Notes under the pieces: generated by a model
The model's database searches: none
The model's input: only the letters and a program-made list of their open reading frames with translations
Told to the model about the DNA's origin: nothing
Translations under genes and position numbers: made by a program
Shown here: piece after piece, positions 43,181 to 52,160 of the stretch
How the letters are laid out: every line of letters begins with the position of its first letter
Numbering within the stretch: position 1 is the first letter of the stretch
Source: Paracoccaceae bacterium
GTDB lineage: Bacteria > Pseudomonadota > Alphaproteobacteria > Rhodobacterales > Rhodobacteraceae
Assembly: GCA_012103375.1 (NCBI GenBank)
Contig: WLWX01000001.1
Span: forward strand, 1,974,501-2,038,500
Direction: 5' to 3'
Length of the DNA stretch: 64,000 bases

Positions 43181-43960
43181 TTGGCCGAACCGGAAGAGTC
43201 CCCAGTCGACGTGCCCGAGCTGAAGGCGTTTCGCCTTCGGCCCGACCCGTCGCCCATGGTGCCCGCCGAACCGCGTCGCAAGTGGATGGACGCAACGGAC
43301 CAGAGGTTCGCCTATCGCTGCATCCCGATGCCGGTTGCAAACGCAACAGGTTGGGAACTTCTGTCGCCGGCGGAATTCAAGGTCAGCTGGACCGGCGGCA
43401 ATGATCTGGATGCGCTGAAAATCACCGCCACGAAAGACGAAAACTCGGATCTGGTTGCCAGCTTTACCTCATCGCATTTCGGGTACGGCATCCTGACGTT
43501 CAGCCCGGGCTATCTGTTCCGCACCTCACCGGGTTGGGCGTTGTGGGTGCGCGGCTCTCCGAACCAGGCCTATTCGATCCTGCAACCGCTGGAAGGCATC
43601 GTCGAAACCGACTGGCTTCCGTTCACCTTCACGATGAACTGGCGCTTTGCCTATCCGGGCGAAATCCGTATCCCGAAGGGGGAACGCCTGTGTTTCATTA
43701 CGCCAATCGCCCATTCGGTCGTCGGAGAGATTGAGCCGCGCATTCTGGACATTGAGGATGACCCGGATCTTGCCAAGCGTTTCGCAACCTGGCGCGACAG
43801 TCGGCTGAACTTCAATGCAGGCCTGAAGGCGAATGACCCCGCTGCGATCAAAAAAGGCTGGGAAAAACGCTATGTCAAAGGCGATACGCTTGGGGCAGCG
43901 GCGCCCGATTTTCACATCAACAAGCGGCGCATGAAAAAACCAAAAGGACCGGGGGCATAA
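43181..43960 (+). CDS. DUF6065 family protein
   Basis: The 259-residue protein has no signal or membrane segment. Conserved-looking blocks are FAYRCIPMPVANATGWELLSP, TSHFGYGILTFSPGYLFRT, GWALWVRGSPN, ETDWLPFTFTMNWRF and FPxGERLCFI-like IPKGERLCFITPI, which match the DUF6065 family as remembered. The C-terminal end is basic (HINKRRMKKPKG). The start is TTG 43181. The function is unknown. Confidence 0.65.
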   Translation: MAEPEESPVDVPELKAFRLRPDPSPMVPAEPRRKWMDATDQRFAYRCIPMPVANATGWELLSPAEFKVSWTGGNDLDALKITATKDENSDLVASFTSSHFGYGILTFSPGYLFRTSPGWALWVRGSPNQAYSILQPLEGIVETDWLPFTFTMNWRFAYPGEIRIPKGERLCFITPIAHSVVGEIEPRILDIEDDPDLAKRFATWRDSRLNFNAGLKANDPAAIKKGWEKRYVKGDTLGAAAPDFHINKRRMKKPKGPGA

Positions 43961-44039
43961 CCGTGCCCCGACCGGGGTCAGGACCGCCGCGTCCAATCTG
44001 ATGCCGGGGTACGGTAAAGTCCCCGGCATTGTGTCCGCT

Positions 44040-45539
44040 TTAGCACCGCAACTCTGCCAGGCGCGATTGCGCCAAACGGTGGTTTTCCCGGGCGCGCCGA
44101 CCGCTGCTTTCCAACGCGGCAAGGCCGTTTTCATAGGCCGCCTTCGCATCGCTACAACGGCCCAGAGCGCCATATAAAAAACCGCGTTCGACGTTGATGT
44201 CGATCGCTAAATGGTGGTTCGCAGGCAGGAACCTGTCTGCCAGGGATTGCGCTGTTTCAAAGTGGCCAACAGCGTCCGCTGGCGCACCGTCACGCCAGTG
44301 CGATGCCCCAATAATCTGGTGGCTCTGCACCAGTGCGAAACCAGTGTTTCGGTTCTCATCAAGCGTTGCGATAATCCGTTCGGCGATTTCACGTGATTTC
44401 TGCGTATCAATCGACAAAAATGCACCGGCCATGTTCGCTTCGTTTTCATAGGCGCGCAGGCTGTCCGGCCCTTCAAGATCCCGATAGATGCGCGTGGCTT
44501 GCTCAAAAATCCCCACACGGCGCTGATGATCCTGAAGCCCCCAGTAAACGCTGCCGAAATGGTTCAGCAACTGCGCGTGTTCCTCGCTCGCATCCCCGAT
44601 TTTCTTGATCGTGAAGTCCTGAAGCGCAAGAAACGCGACCTCGGCTTCGGCATATTGTTCGCTATCGCGCAGCAGCATTGCCGCCTCCAGTCGTTCACGG
44701 AATTCGCCCAAGGCTGCCTGATGGATTCTGCGCCGCTCGCCGGACAATATCGTCGAGTGTTGCAGCACCGTGTCAATCCGAACCGCCGCGTTTTCCGACA
44801 GACCGACCTTGCGGTAGTGCAGGGCAATGACCCGGTCTGTCCCGAGCATGAAAACAGGCGCGCCACTTGATCCGCCTGCCGTGTCGCAAATGTGGAAGAC
44901 GTCAACCTCGGTCGTGGTGTTTGCGCGGCAATTGCCGCCTGCGCTGACAACAGCCGGGAATCCGCCGGGATGATGCACGATAACCAGCGAAGCATTGGCC
45001 ACCGGCGGCGCCTGGGACAAGGTGATCGTCCCCCAGCCATCCGCAGACTGGCCCGGTGCAAGCCGCAGCAGCGCATAATCAGGCGCGCCCACCGCCCCGG
45101 GAGAGCCGACTTCGGCAGGCGTGGTGACGTTGACGTCGAATGTCTCGGTCCCGGCGGGGTTGCTGGCGCGCAGATACCCCATCTGCAGCATGGCCCGCCG
45201 CGCTGTCGGCGCACCGTCGCCATCGACCACACAATGGGCGTTGGTCAAAATCAGATCGCGGCGCACCAAAGCAGCCGTGCAATAGGCCGAGCGGCCAGAG
45301 TTAAGCTCGATCGCCAGCCGCCCGATCGGCAGCGCCAGTTTGCGGAAATAATCGGTTTCATTGAACGCCGACAGCGGCGCGGTCTCATCCGAGCCGATGA
45401 CCTGTTCAAGATCCGAAGCCTCGAACGCCGGGGGATCAAACGCACCAATATCACCAGTGAATTCAATCATTTGCGCCGAAACAGGCGCGGCAATCATGGA
45501 CAGAAGGAACGAAAAAAGCAGTAAACAATTGCGGCGCAT
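44040..45539 (-). CDS. Secreted trypsin-like peptidase with C-terminal TPR-like repeats
   Basis: The 499-residue protein has a signal peptide (LLLFSFLLSMIAAPVSA), then a chymotrypsin-fold domain with His102 in TNAHCVV, Asp154 in PDYALLRL and Ser225 in GGSSGAPVF. From about residue 275 it is helical with tetratricopeptide-like units (DSEQYAEAEVAFLAL, EHAQLLNHFGSVYWGLQDH, AVGHFETAQSLADRFLP, AKAAYENGLAAL). ATG 45539 starts the signal peptide; the frame is open 29 codons further up without support. It is a possible secreted protease whose TPRs bind a partner. Confidence 0.8.
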   Translation of the reverse strand: MRRNCLLLFSFLLSMIAAPVSAQMIEFTGDIGAFDPPAFEASDLEQVIGSDETAPLSAFNETDYFRKLALPIGRLAIELNSGRSAYCTAALVRRDLILTNAHCVVDGDGAPTARRAMLQMGYLRASNPAGTETFDVNVTTPAEVGSPGAVGAPDYALLRLAPGQSADGWGTITLSQAPPVANASLVIVHHPGGFPAVVSAGGNCRANTTTEVDVFHICDTAGGSSGAPVFMLGTDRVIALHYRKVGLSENAAVRIDTVLQHSTILSGERRRIHQAALGEFRERLEAAMLLRDSEQYAEAEVAFLALQDFTIKKIGDASEEHAQLLNHFGSVYWGLQDHQRRVGIFEQATRIYRDLEGPDSLRAYENEANMAGAFLSIDTQKSREIAERIIATLDENRNTGFALVQSHQIIGASHWRDGAPADAVGHFETAQSLADRFLPANHHLAIDINVERGFLYGALGRCSDAKAAYENGLAALESSGRRARENHRLAQSRLAELRC

Positions 45540-45597
45540 GAGCACCCCTCCGACAAGGCGGCAGATCAGCCCATGCTGACGCTTGCCGAGAGTCGTT

Positions 45598-46617
45598 TCA
45601 AGCCCCGACCATCCCCACAATCTCATACGTCTGTTTCAGGATCGGCGCGGTGATTTCGCGCGCACGCACGGCGCTGCGGGCCAGAATCGCGTCGATTTCA
45701 TCGGGCTGTTCCATCAGGCGGGCCATCTCGGCGCTGATCGGCGACAGTTTGGCAACCGCCAGATCGGCCAGCATTGGTTTGAACTCGCTGAACTGCTTGC
45801 CGCCAACCTCGGCCAGGACGGCGTCCACCTCCATATCCGCGAAGGCGGCGTAGATGTTGATCAGATTCGCAGCCTCGGCGCGCCCCTCAAGGCCCTTTGC
45901 CTCGGACGGAAGGGCGTCAGGGTCGGTCCGCGCCTTGCGGATCTTCTGTGCAATTGCGTCTTCGCTGTCGGTCATGTTGATCCGGCTCATGTCCGAAGGA
46001 TCGCTTTTCGACATCTTCTTTGACCCGTCGCGCAGGCTCATCACCCGAGTCGCGGCACCTTTGATCACCGGCTCGGTGATCGGGAAGAAATCGACGCCGA
46101 AGTCGTTGTTGAACTTGGCGGCGATGTCGCGGGTCAGCTCAAGATGCTGCTTCTGATCTTCGCCCACCGGCACATGGGTGGCGTGATAGATCAGGATGTC
46201 TGCGGCCATCAGGGCAGGGTAGGCGAACAGGCCAACACTTGCGTTTTCCCGGTTCTTGCCCGCCTTGTCCTTGAACTGCGTCATCCGGTTCAGCCAGCCC
46301 ATGCGCGCCACGCAGTTGAACACCCAGGCCAGTTGCGCGTGTTCGGGCACCTGGCTCTGATTGATCAGAATGGATTTTTCCGGGTCGATGCCCGAGGCGA
46401 TGAAACCGGCACACAGCTCCCGCGTCGCACGGGTCAGCGTGGCGGGGTCTTGCCAGACGGTGATCGCGTGCAGGTCGACCATGCAATACACCGTCTCATG
46501 GCTGCCGGTGTCCTGCATCTGAACAAAGCGCTTCATCGCGCCCAGATAATTGCCCAGCGTCAATCCGCCCGAGGGCTGAATGCCGGAAAAGACGCGCGGG
46601 GTGAAGTTGGCGGACAT
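45598..46617 (-). CDS. trpS: Tryptophan--tRNA ligase
   Basis: The 339-residue class Ic aminoacyl-tRNA synthetase has the HIGH-equivalent in [17 protein letters not shown] and the KMSKS motif in [13 protein letters not shown] (about residue 195), with the specificity region MVDLHAITV. It charges tRNA-Trp. Length is normal. It is divergent from the rhomboid-like gene. Confidence 0.96.
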   Translation of the reverse strand: MSANFTPRVFSGIQPSGGLTLGNYLGAMKRFVQMQDTGSHETVYCMVDLHAITVWQDPATLTRATRELCAGFIASGIDPEKSILINQSQVPEHAQLAWVFNCVARMGWLNRMTQFKDKAGKNRENASVGLFAYPALMAADILIYHATHVPVGEDQKQHLELTRDIAAKFNNDFGVDFFPITEPVIKGAATRVMSLRDGSKKMSKSDPSDMSRINMTDSEDAIAQKIRKARTDPDALPSEAKGLEGRAEAANLINIYAAFADMEVDAVLAEVGGKQFSEFKPMLADLAVAKLSPISAEMARLMEQPDEIDAILARSAVRAREITAPILKQTYEIVGMVGA

Positions 46618-46696
46618 TGGAGGCTCCGATTGGCTGGCGTTTACTGCCCGGCTCGCTTAGCCATGGCGCAGGCGCGCGTCAAGAAAGGGCCCCGAC

Positions 46697-47383
46697 ATGC
46701 ACAGCGATCCAGATGCCAACCCGGTCAATCCGATTCCCGCTGTGGTGATGCTGCTGTTTCTGATTATCGCGGCGGGCGAACTGGTGCTGAGTGCCGCCAG
46801 CGCCGGTTTCGTCGGTGGCGCGCAGGGTATCGGCTGGCGCAGCGGGGCGCTGACGGATTACGCGTTTTTCGGCCAGGTCTGGGATCAGATGCTGGCACAA
46901 GGCGTCTGGCCGCTGGAACATCTGCGCCGCTTCGTGACCTATCCGTTCATCCACTTCAGCTTTACCCACGCGCTGTTCGCGGGCGTCTTCCTGTTGGCGC
47001 TCGGCAAATTCGTGGGCGAGGTGATGGGCGCGCTTGCCGTGCTGGTGGTGTTCTTCGCGTCGGCGATTATCGGCGCGCTGGCCTATGCGATCTTGCTGAA
47101 CGATCCGGTCCCTCTGGCCGGGGCCTTCCCGGCCGTTTACGGGCTGATCGGCGCATTTACCTTCATCCTGTGGGTCAATCTCGGCCGCACCGGCGATAAC
47201 CAATGGCGGGCATTTTCACTGATCGGCGTGTTGGTACTGTTCCAACTGGTGTTTTCGGTGCTGTTCGGGACCAGCAATGATTGGGTGGCCGAGATTGCCG
47301 GCTTTGCCACCGGCTTCGCGATCTCTCCGCTTGTGGTACCAGGCGGCGCGCGGCATCTGCTGGCGCGGCTGCGGCAACGGTGA
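46697..47383 (+). CDS. Rhomboid-like membrane protein lacking catalytic residues
   Basis: The 228-residue protein has six or so membrane helices in a rhomboid layout, with FVTYPFIHFSFTHALFAGVFLLALG matching the rhomboid H-x-x-x-H helix region. Where active enzymes have GASG with the catalytic Ser, this has GAFPAVYGLIG. Where the catalytic His sits (AH-x-GGF), it has VAEIAGFATGF. Both members of the Ser-His dyad are missing, so it is probably a pseudoprotease with a binding or chaperone role. Confidence 0.75.
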   Translation: MHSDPDANPVNPIPAVVMLLFLIIAAGELVLSAASAGFVGGAQGIGWRSGALTDYAFFGQVWDQMLAQGVWPLEHLRRFVTYPFIHFSFTHALFAGVFLLALGKFVGEVMGALAVLVVFFASAIIGALAYAILLNDPVPLAGAFPAVYGLIGAFTFILWVNLGRTGDNQWRAFSLIGVLVLFQLVFSVLFGTSNDWVAEIAGFATGFAISPLVVPGGARHLLARLRQR

Positions 47384-47469
47384 ATGGGCCACATCTGCGG
47401 GAACCGCCATGGAATGGTTCCGGCAGGATGGCGGATTTTTTTTGGCTGAGGCGACCACTCGCGTTGCGC

Positions 47470-47640
47470 CCCTCCGCCCGAAATCAAGCCCGGAGGGCGC
47501 CGGGCGATCGCCTGACCGTCCCGCGGGCAGGCGATTTAGATGGGTTGCCACACTTTCGAATGTCACCGTTGACGCTTGACCACAAATTGCCACACACCAG
47601 CATTGCGTCGCCTACCCCCGGTCAGGCGAACGCCCGTCTT
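47470..47640. repeat. Dispersed intergenic palindromic repeat, diverged copy C
   Basis: In the gap between the rhomboid-like and MORN genes, AAATCAAGCCCGGAGGGCGCC and the CGCCTGACCG...CGGGCAGGCG stem match the 40-105 region. A following GTTGACGCTTGACCACAAAT recalls the GTTGACG...CATAAAT core of the copies at 14171 and 53385. Nothing else was recognised in 47384-47694. Confidence 0.45.
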
Positions 47641-47694
47641 GGCGAATGATCGCAAACGTCCGCTGAACCCAATATCGATCAAACAACCGATACC

Positions 47695-49149
47695 CTAGTT
47701 CGAGGTCTCCTCGGCAGGTTCCTCTTCCGCTTCCACTGACGCTTCGGTCAGCGCGCCGTTTTCCCACTGCCCCGAGGCTTCTTCCCCGCTGGCATAGCGG
47801 ATCACGCCCTGGCCCTGTCGCTTGCCCTGGCTGAATCCACCCTCATAGACGGTGCCGTCTGCGTAGGTTGCGATGCCTTGCCCGTCGATCTCTCCGGCAA
47901 GCCACTCACCCTCATAAGCAAATCCGCCAGGTATGACGATCTTGCCGCTGCCTTCGCGGCGTCCATTGGCAAAGCCGCCCTCATAGGTGGTGCCATCGGC
48001 ATAGGTGGTCGCGCCGGTGCCGTGGCGCTGGCCCAGGTTCCATTCGCCATCATAGACATAGCCGTCCGGTTCACTCAGCTTGCCTTGCCCGTGAAAGCTG
48101 CCGTCCTGAAACCCGCCCTCGTAAACGCGTCCGTTGGCGTATTCCAGTTTGCCTTGCCCGTCGATAACGCCGCCCAGCCAACCGCCCGCATAGACATCGC
48201 CGTTGGGATAGACGATCCGGCCCTCACCCTCGGGCTGGTCTGCACGGAACTGACCTTCATAGACGGACCCATCAGGATAGGTCATGCGCCCCTGGCCTTC
48301 GATCTGGCCCTCGATCCAATCGCCGTCATAACGGAATCCGTCCGCGCCGGTCAGAACGCCCTGACCGTGCCTGAGGTCGTCCTTGAAGTCGCCCTCGTAA
48401 GTGTCCGAGTTGGCATAGACGACGCGGCCCTTGCCCTGGCGCTTGCCGGCGACGAATGCGCCTTCGAACACATCGCCATTGGCCTGAACCAGACGGCCCT
48501 CACCTTCAATCTGGCCATCCGCCCAGAGGCCGGTAAATGTCACACCGTCAGCTGTGGTCAGCGTGCCTTCGCCTTCCCGCTTGCCCGCCTTCATCGCGCC
48601 TTCATAGGTCGCACCATCCGGGTAGGTGATCGTGCCCGCACCGTCGCGCAGCCCGTCGACCCACGACCCCTGGTAGATATACCCTGACGGCGCTTCCAGA
48701 CGCCCCTCTCCGTGGGGCTCTCCGTCCTTGAAACTTCCGGTATAGCGGACGCCGGTGGCGTAGATCACCGTGCCGTCGCCATTGATCTTGCCGTTCGACC
48801 AGTTGCCTTCATAGGTGCCGCCATCGGCGAAGGTGAATCGCCCCTCGCCCTCGGGCTTGCCGTCGACAAACGTGCCCTCATAGACCGAGCCATCGGCGAA
48901 TCGCGCCGCGCCTTCACCCGCAATGACACCATCGGCCCATGCGCCGGAATATTCATATCCATCCGGGGTGCGATAGGTGCCCTGCCCATGCTGGCGACCG
49001 TTGCGGAACGTGCCTTCATAGACACCGCCGCCTTCGAATTGCTTGACCACAACCTCGCCATCAGATTGCGCAAATGCCGCCGTCGGCAAGGTCATCCCCA
49101 GCGAAGCGGCCAGTGCCACCGCGCAAACACCGTTCATGTATTTACCCAT
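47695..49149 (-). CDS. Exported MORN-repeat protein (18 repeats)
   Basis: The 484-residue protein has a signal peptide (VCAVALAASLGMTLPTAAFA) and then about 18 unbroken 23-residue MORN repeats of the form xYEGxFxxGxxxGxGxxxxxDG, from about 42 to 455, plus a degenerate nineteenth and an acidic Glu-rich tail (EAEEEPAEETS). Short and long alternations (EGTF/ SGAW) suggest a 46-residue super-repeat. MORN arrays make long beta-sheet ribbons that bind lipid or protein. No enzyme domain is attached. The role is unknown. Confidence 0.88.
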   Translation of the reverse strand: MGKYMNGVCAVALAASLGMTLPTAAFAQSDGEVVVKQFEGGGVYEGTFRNGRQHGQGTYRTPDGYEYSGAWADGVIAGEGAARFADGSVYEGTFVDGKPEGEGRFTFADGGTYEGNWSNGKINGDGTVIYATGVRYTGSFKDGEPHGEGRLEAPSGYIYQGSWVDGLRDGAGTITYPDGATYEGAMKAGKREGEGTLTTADGVTFTGLWADGQIEGEGRLVQANGDVFEGAFVAGKRQGKGRVVYANSDTYEGDFKDDLRHGQGVLTGADGFRYDGDWIEGQIEGQGRMTYPDGSVYEGQFRADQPEGEGRIVYPNGDVYAGGWLGGVIDGQGKLEYANGRVYEGGFQDGSFHGQGKLSEPDGYVYDGEWNLGQRHGTGATTYADGTTYEGGFANGRREGSGKIVIPGGFAYEGEWLAGEIDGQGIATYADGTVYEGGFSQGKRQGQGVIRYASGEEASGQWENGALTEASVEAEEEPAEETSN

Positions 49150-49324
49150 CTCGCCCCGTTTTAATCCCGTCTCTTACGCATCACACCCAAGGGAATCCCA
49201 GTCGCCTGAGCCTATCCGCCCCCCCAATGACCCGCAACGGTTTTCCCGGTTCGTCTGCGGCAGCGGCTTTCCCTTGCCGCCGGTTCTGCTAAATCGAAGA
49301 CCAGAAAGACGAGAGGCCCCAGCC

Positions 49325-50983
49325 ATGACCAACCGATTCCGCCTGACACTCGCCCAGGTCAACCCGACGGTCGGTGACCTTGCCGGAAACGCCGATCTGG
49401 CGCGCCGCGCCTGGGAAGCGGGACGCGACGCCGGGGCCGATTTGGTCGCGATGTCGGAAATGCACATCACCGGTTATCAGACCCAGGATCTGATCGCCCG
49501 CCGCCAGTTCATTGACGAGGCTGAGGCGGCGATACACCAGCTTGCCAACGACTGCGCCGATGGCCCGGTACTGGGTGTCGGTGGTCCAGCGCTTGTTGAT
49601 GGCCTGCTTTACAACGCCTACTGGCTGCTGGGCGGCGGCAAGGTCATTCACCGCGTCCTGAAGCGCTGGCTGCCGAACGAAACCGTGTTCGACGAAAAAC
49701 GCCTGTTCGAAGCGCGCGAGGTGCAGGGGCCAGTTCGCATCGGCGCGGTCCGCCTTGGCATCCCAATTTGCGAGGACGCCTGGCATCAGGAGGTCGCCGA
49801 GGCCCACGCCGAAAGCGGCGCGCAGATCCTGTTCATCCCCAACGGCTCCCCCTATTTCCGCGACAAGTTCGAGGTGCGGCAATCCCACATGGTCGCCCGC
49901 GTCGTCGAAACCGGCCTGCCGCTGGTCTACCTCAACATGATCGGCGGGCAGGACGACCAGGTGTTCGACGGCGGCACATTCGTGCTGAACCCCGGCGGCG
50001 CGCTGGCGGTGAAACTGCCAGTGTTCGATGAGGTCATCGAGCATGTCGACTTTGAGGAAACCGACGACGGATGGCGCGCACTGGACGGCCCGAAGGCGGT
50101 GTTCCCGGATGCCTGGGAACAGGACTACCGCGTCATGGTCACCGGCCTGCGCCACTATTTCGCCAAGACCGGTTTCAAAAAATGTCTGTTGGGCCTGTCC
50201 GGCGGGGTGGATTCCGCGCTGGTCGCGGCAATCGCCGCCGACGCGCTGGGGCCGCAGAACGTGCGCTGCGTCATGATGCCGTCAGAGTATACATCCCAAA
50301 GCTCTCTGGATGATGCCGCCGCAGTTGCAACCGCGCTGGGCTGCAAGCTTGACACCGTGTCCATCGCTGGCCCCCGCGCCGCCGTGACCGAGGCGCTGGC
50401 CCCGCTGATGGAAGGCACCGAGCCTGACGTGACCGAGGAAAACATCCAGTCCCGGCTGCGCGGCCTGCTGCTGATGGCGCTGTCCAACAAGTTTGGCGAG
50501 ATGCTGCTGACAACCGGCAACAAGTCCGAGGTGGCCGTGGGCTATGCCACCATCTATGGCGATATGTCGGGCGGGTATAACCCGGTGAAAGACCTTTATA
50601 AAATGCGGGTGTTTGAAACCTGCCGCTGGCGCAATGCCAATCACCGTGACTGGATGAAAGGCCCGGCGGGGCAGGTGATCCCGCTGCAGGTCATCGACAA
50701 ACCGCCCACCGCGGAACTGCGCGAGGATCAGAAAGACAGCGACAGTCTGCCGCCCTATCCGGTGCTGGACGACATCCTGGAGCGCCTTGTCGACTTGGAA
50801 CAATCCGTAGCCGAAGTGGTCGCCGCCGGCCATGACCGCGCTGTGGTCAAACGGGTCGAGCATCTGATCTTCATCAGTGAATACAAACGCTTCCAATCCG
50901 CCCCCGGCCCGCGCCTGACCAACCGCAGTTTCTGGCTGGACCGACGCTATCCGATCGTGAATCGCTGGCGCGACGGCAGCTGA
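49325..50983 (+). CDS. nadE: NAD+ synthase, glutamine-hydrolysing
   Basis: The 552-residue enzyme converts nicotinate adenine dinucleotide to NAD using glutamine. An N-terminal nitrilase domain has Glu in MSEMHITGY, Lys in VLKRWLPNE and Cys in GIPICEDAW. The C-terminal synthetase has the P-loop GLSGGVDSALVAAIAAD and later TGNKSEVAVGYATIYGDMSGGYNP and SEYKRFQSAPGPR. ATG 49325 follows AGAGGC; the frame extends upstream without a sensible start. Confidence 0.95.
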   Translation: MTNRFRLTLAQVNPTVGDLAGNADLARRAWEAGRDAGADLVAMSEMHITGYQTQDLIARRQFIDEAEAAIHQLANDCADGPVLGVGGPALVDGLLYNAYWLLGGGKVIHRVLKRWLPNETVFDEKRLFEAREVQGPVRIGAVRLGIPICEDAWHQEVAEAHAESGAQILFIPNGSPYFRDKFEVRQSHMVARVVETGLPLVYLNMIGGQDDQVFDGGTFVLNPGGALAVKLPVFDEVIEHVDFEETDDGWRALDGPKAVFPDAWEQDYRVMVTGLRHYFAKTGFKKCLLGLSGGVDSALVAAIAADALGPQNVRCVMMPSEYTSQSSLDDAAAVATALGCKLDTVSIAGPRAAVTEALAPLMEGTEPDVTEENIQSRLRGLLLMALSNKFGEMLLTTGNKSEVAVGYATIYGDMSGGYNPVKDLYKMRVFETCRWRNANHRDWMKGPAGQVIPLQVIDKPPTAELREDQKDSDSLPPYPVLDDILERLVDLEQSVAEVVAAGHDRAVVKRVEHLIFISEYKRFQSAPGPRLTNRSFWLDRRYPIVNRWRDGS

Positions 50984-50986
50984 TCG

Positions 50987-51813
50987 ATGCCCCTGTTTGA
51001 CGCCGCCCAGCGTGCGTTTGACCGCGCCGGGCATGACACGACCGAGGATCGCCCAAAGCTGTTTATCGACGGCGCGCACATTGACCTGACGACTTCTGGA
51101 GTGTTGACGGGGCAGGCGGCATCCATCTGTGCGGTCAATGACAAGACCCTGCCGCCGATCCTTGTGCGGCTGGGCGTCGAGGTCCTGAGCATCACCGAAT
51201 TGCGCTGACCGGGCCGGAGTTTCTGTCGTTTGTCGAAACGCCCAAAACTGCCAACCTTGCGCCGCCGGCAAGTTTGGAGGGGCTGCGCGCGCTAATCTTG
51301 TCCAACCAGTTTGACACCAGCGACTACGCCTATCTTTCAGTCTATCTTCCGCGCGCCGAATGCGCCCGGTTCGCCCCGTATGAGTCCCTGCTCAGAGAAA
51401 TCGGCGGCAAGGACGTCATGGTCACCGGCAAGCGAAAACCGTTCCTGAACACGCGCGATCCGAAAGACGCGGCGCAACCTGAAAAATACCTCACCGCCGA
51501 TTGTGTTGAAAAACTCCGTTTTAGGGCCTGAACGATGATTTTTCTTTCCATGCAGCCCGATCCTAAATTTTTGGCGCGGGGGTCGGCCCAAATCGCCTAC
51601 ATGCGCTCACGCGCAGCCATGCGCTGTCTCGTGGTCAAAGCTTTCCGACTATTTCGCTTCATAGGTTTTCGCAAGAAATCCGCGACGCTCTGATTTCGGA
51701 GTTTTTCAACACAATCCGCCTGGAACACTGAAATTGGGAAACTGCGCGCGGACCTGCCGAATGGGCCAAGGCCGATAAGGGAGAACCAGGCCACGCGCGC
51801 ATGGCCGCACTAA
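50987..51813 (+). pseudogene. Gene of unknown function, broken by a 1-bp loss and a MITE
   Basis: The reading from ATG 50987 (MPLFDAAQRAFDRAGHD, LFIDGAHIDLTTSGVLTGQAA) ends at TGA 51206. The other frame continues smoothly as LTGPEFLSFVETPKTANLAPP and LILSNQFDTSDYAYLSVYLPR, so one base seems lost near 51200. At 51499 a MITE cuts KYLTA. Beyond it WNTEIGKLRADLPNG runs to TAA 51811-51813 in the same frame once the MITE and one CGCC are removed. The restored protein would be about 200 residues. No family is recognised. Confidence 0.75.
51499..51716 (-). mobile_element. 218-bp MITE, copy 2 (TSD CGCC)
   Basis: It matches the reverse complement of 3390-3607 over the full 218 bp by eye. It has the same termini (GATTGTGTTGAAAAACTCCG and its complement) and is flanked by CGCC at 51495-51498 and 51717-51720. 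It interrupts a coding frame that rejoins exactly after removal of the element and one CGCC, which proves the boundaries. Confidence 0.85.
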
Positions 51814-52052
51814 GTCACATGCGGATTCCGTGTCGCCATCAGGCGCTGCCCGGCGTCCTCGCTCAGCCGTTCGCCGATGGCGCGTTCCACGTCGCCGTGG
51901 GTCAGGCCGATGTCGCGCAACAGATGGGGGTCCAGCTGCAGCACTTTGTACAACGCGCGGCGGTTGTTCCATTCTTCGAACCGGCGGATCAGCCCGTCCA
52001 GAACGGATCCGCGCCGGTGGGGTGCAAACTGTGTGGCGGTTGTGCAGGTCAT
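51810..52052 (-). CDS. DUF1127 family small protein
   Basis: The 80-residue basic protein has the DUF1127 (YjiS-like) core RFEEWNNRRALYKVLQLDPHLLRDIGLTHGDVERAI. DUF1127 proteins in alphaproteobacteria affect RNA turnover, phosphate/carbon metabolism or stress responses. ATG 52052 is preceded by GGAGG. It is divergent from the LysR gene at 52161. Its stop overlaps that of the broken gene on the other strand. Confidence 0.88.
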   Translation of the reverse strand: MTCTTATQFAPHRRGSVLDGLIRRFEEWNNRRALYKVLQLDPHLLRDIGLTHGDVERAIGERLSEDAGQRLMATRNPHVT

Positions 52053-52160
52053 CTTGTGCCTCCTCTTTGATGCCCGGACCATGCGTGCGTATTGACTGTC
52101 AATCAAACGAATAGTATTGATATAATCTGTCAGAAATCGTGATAGATATGGATCATCATC

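Noticed and set aside
51274-51531. Separate small protein gene before the MITE
   Set aside because: Its sequence continues that of the frame from 50987 and runs into MITE sequence; it is part of one broken gene.
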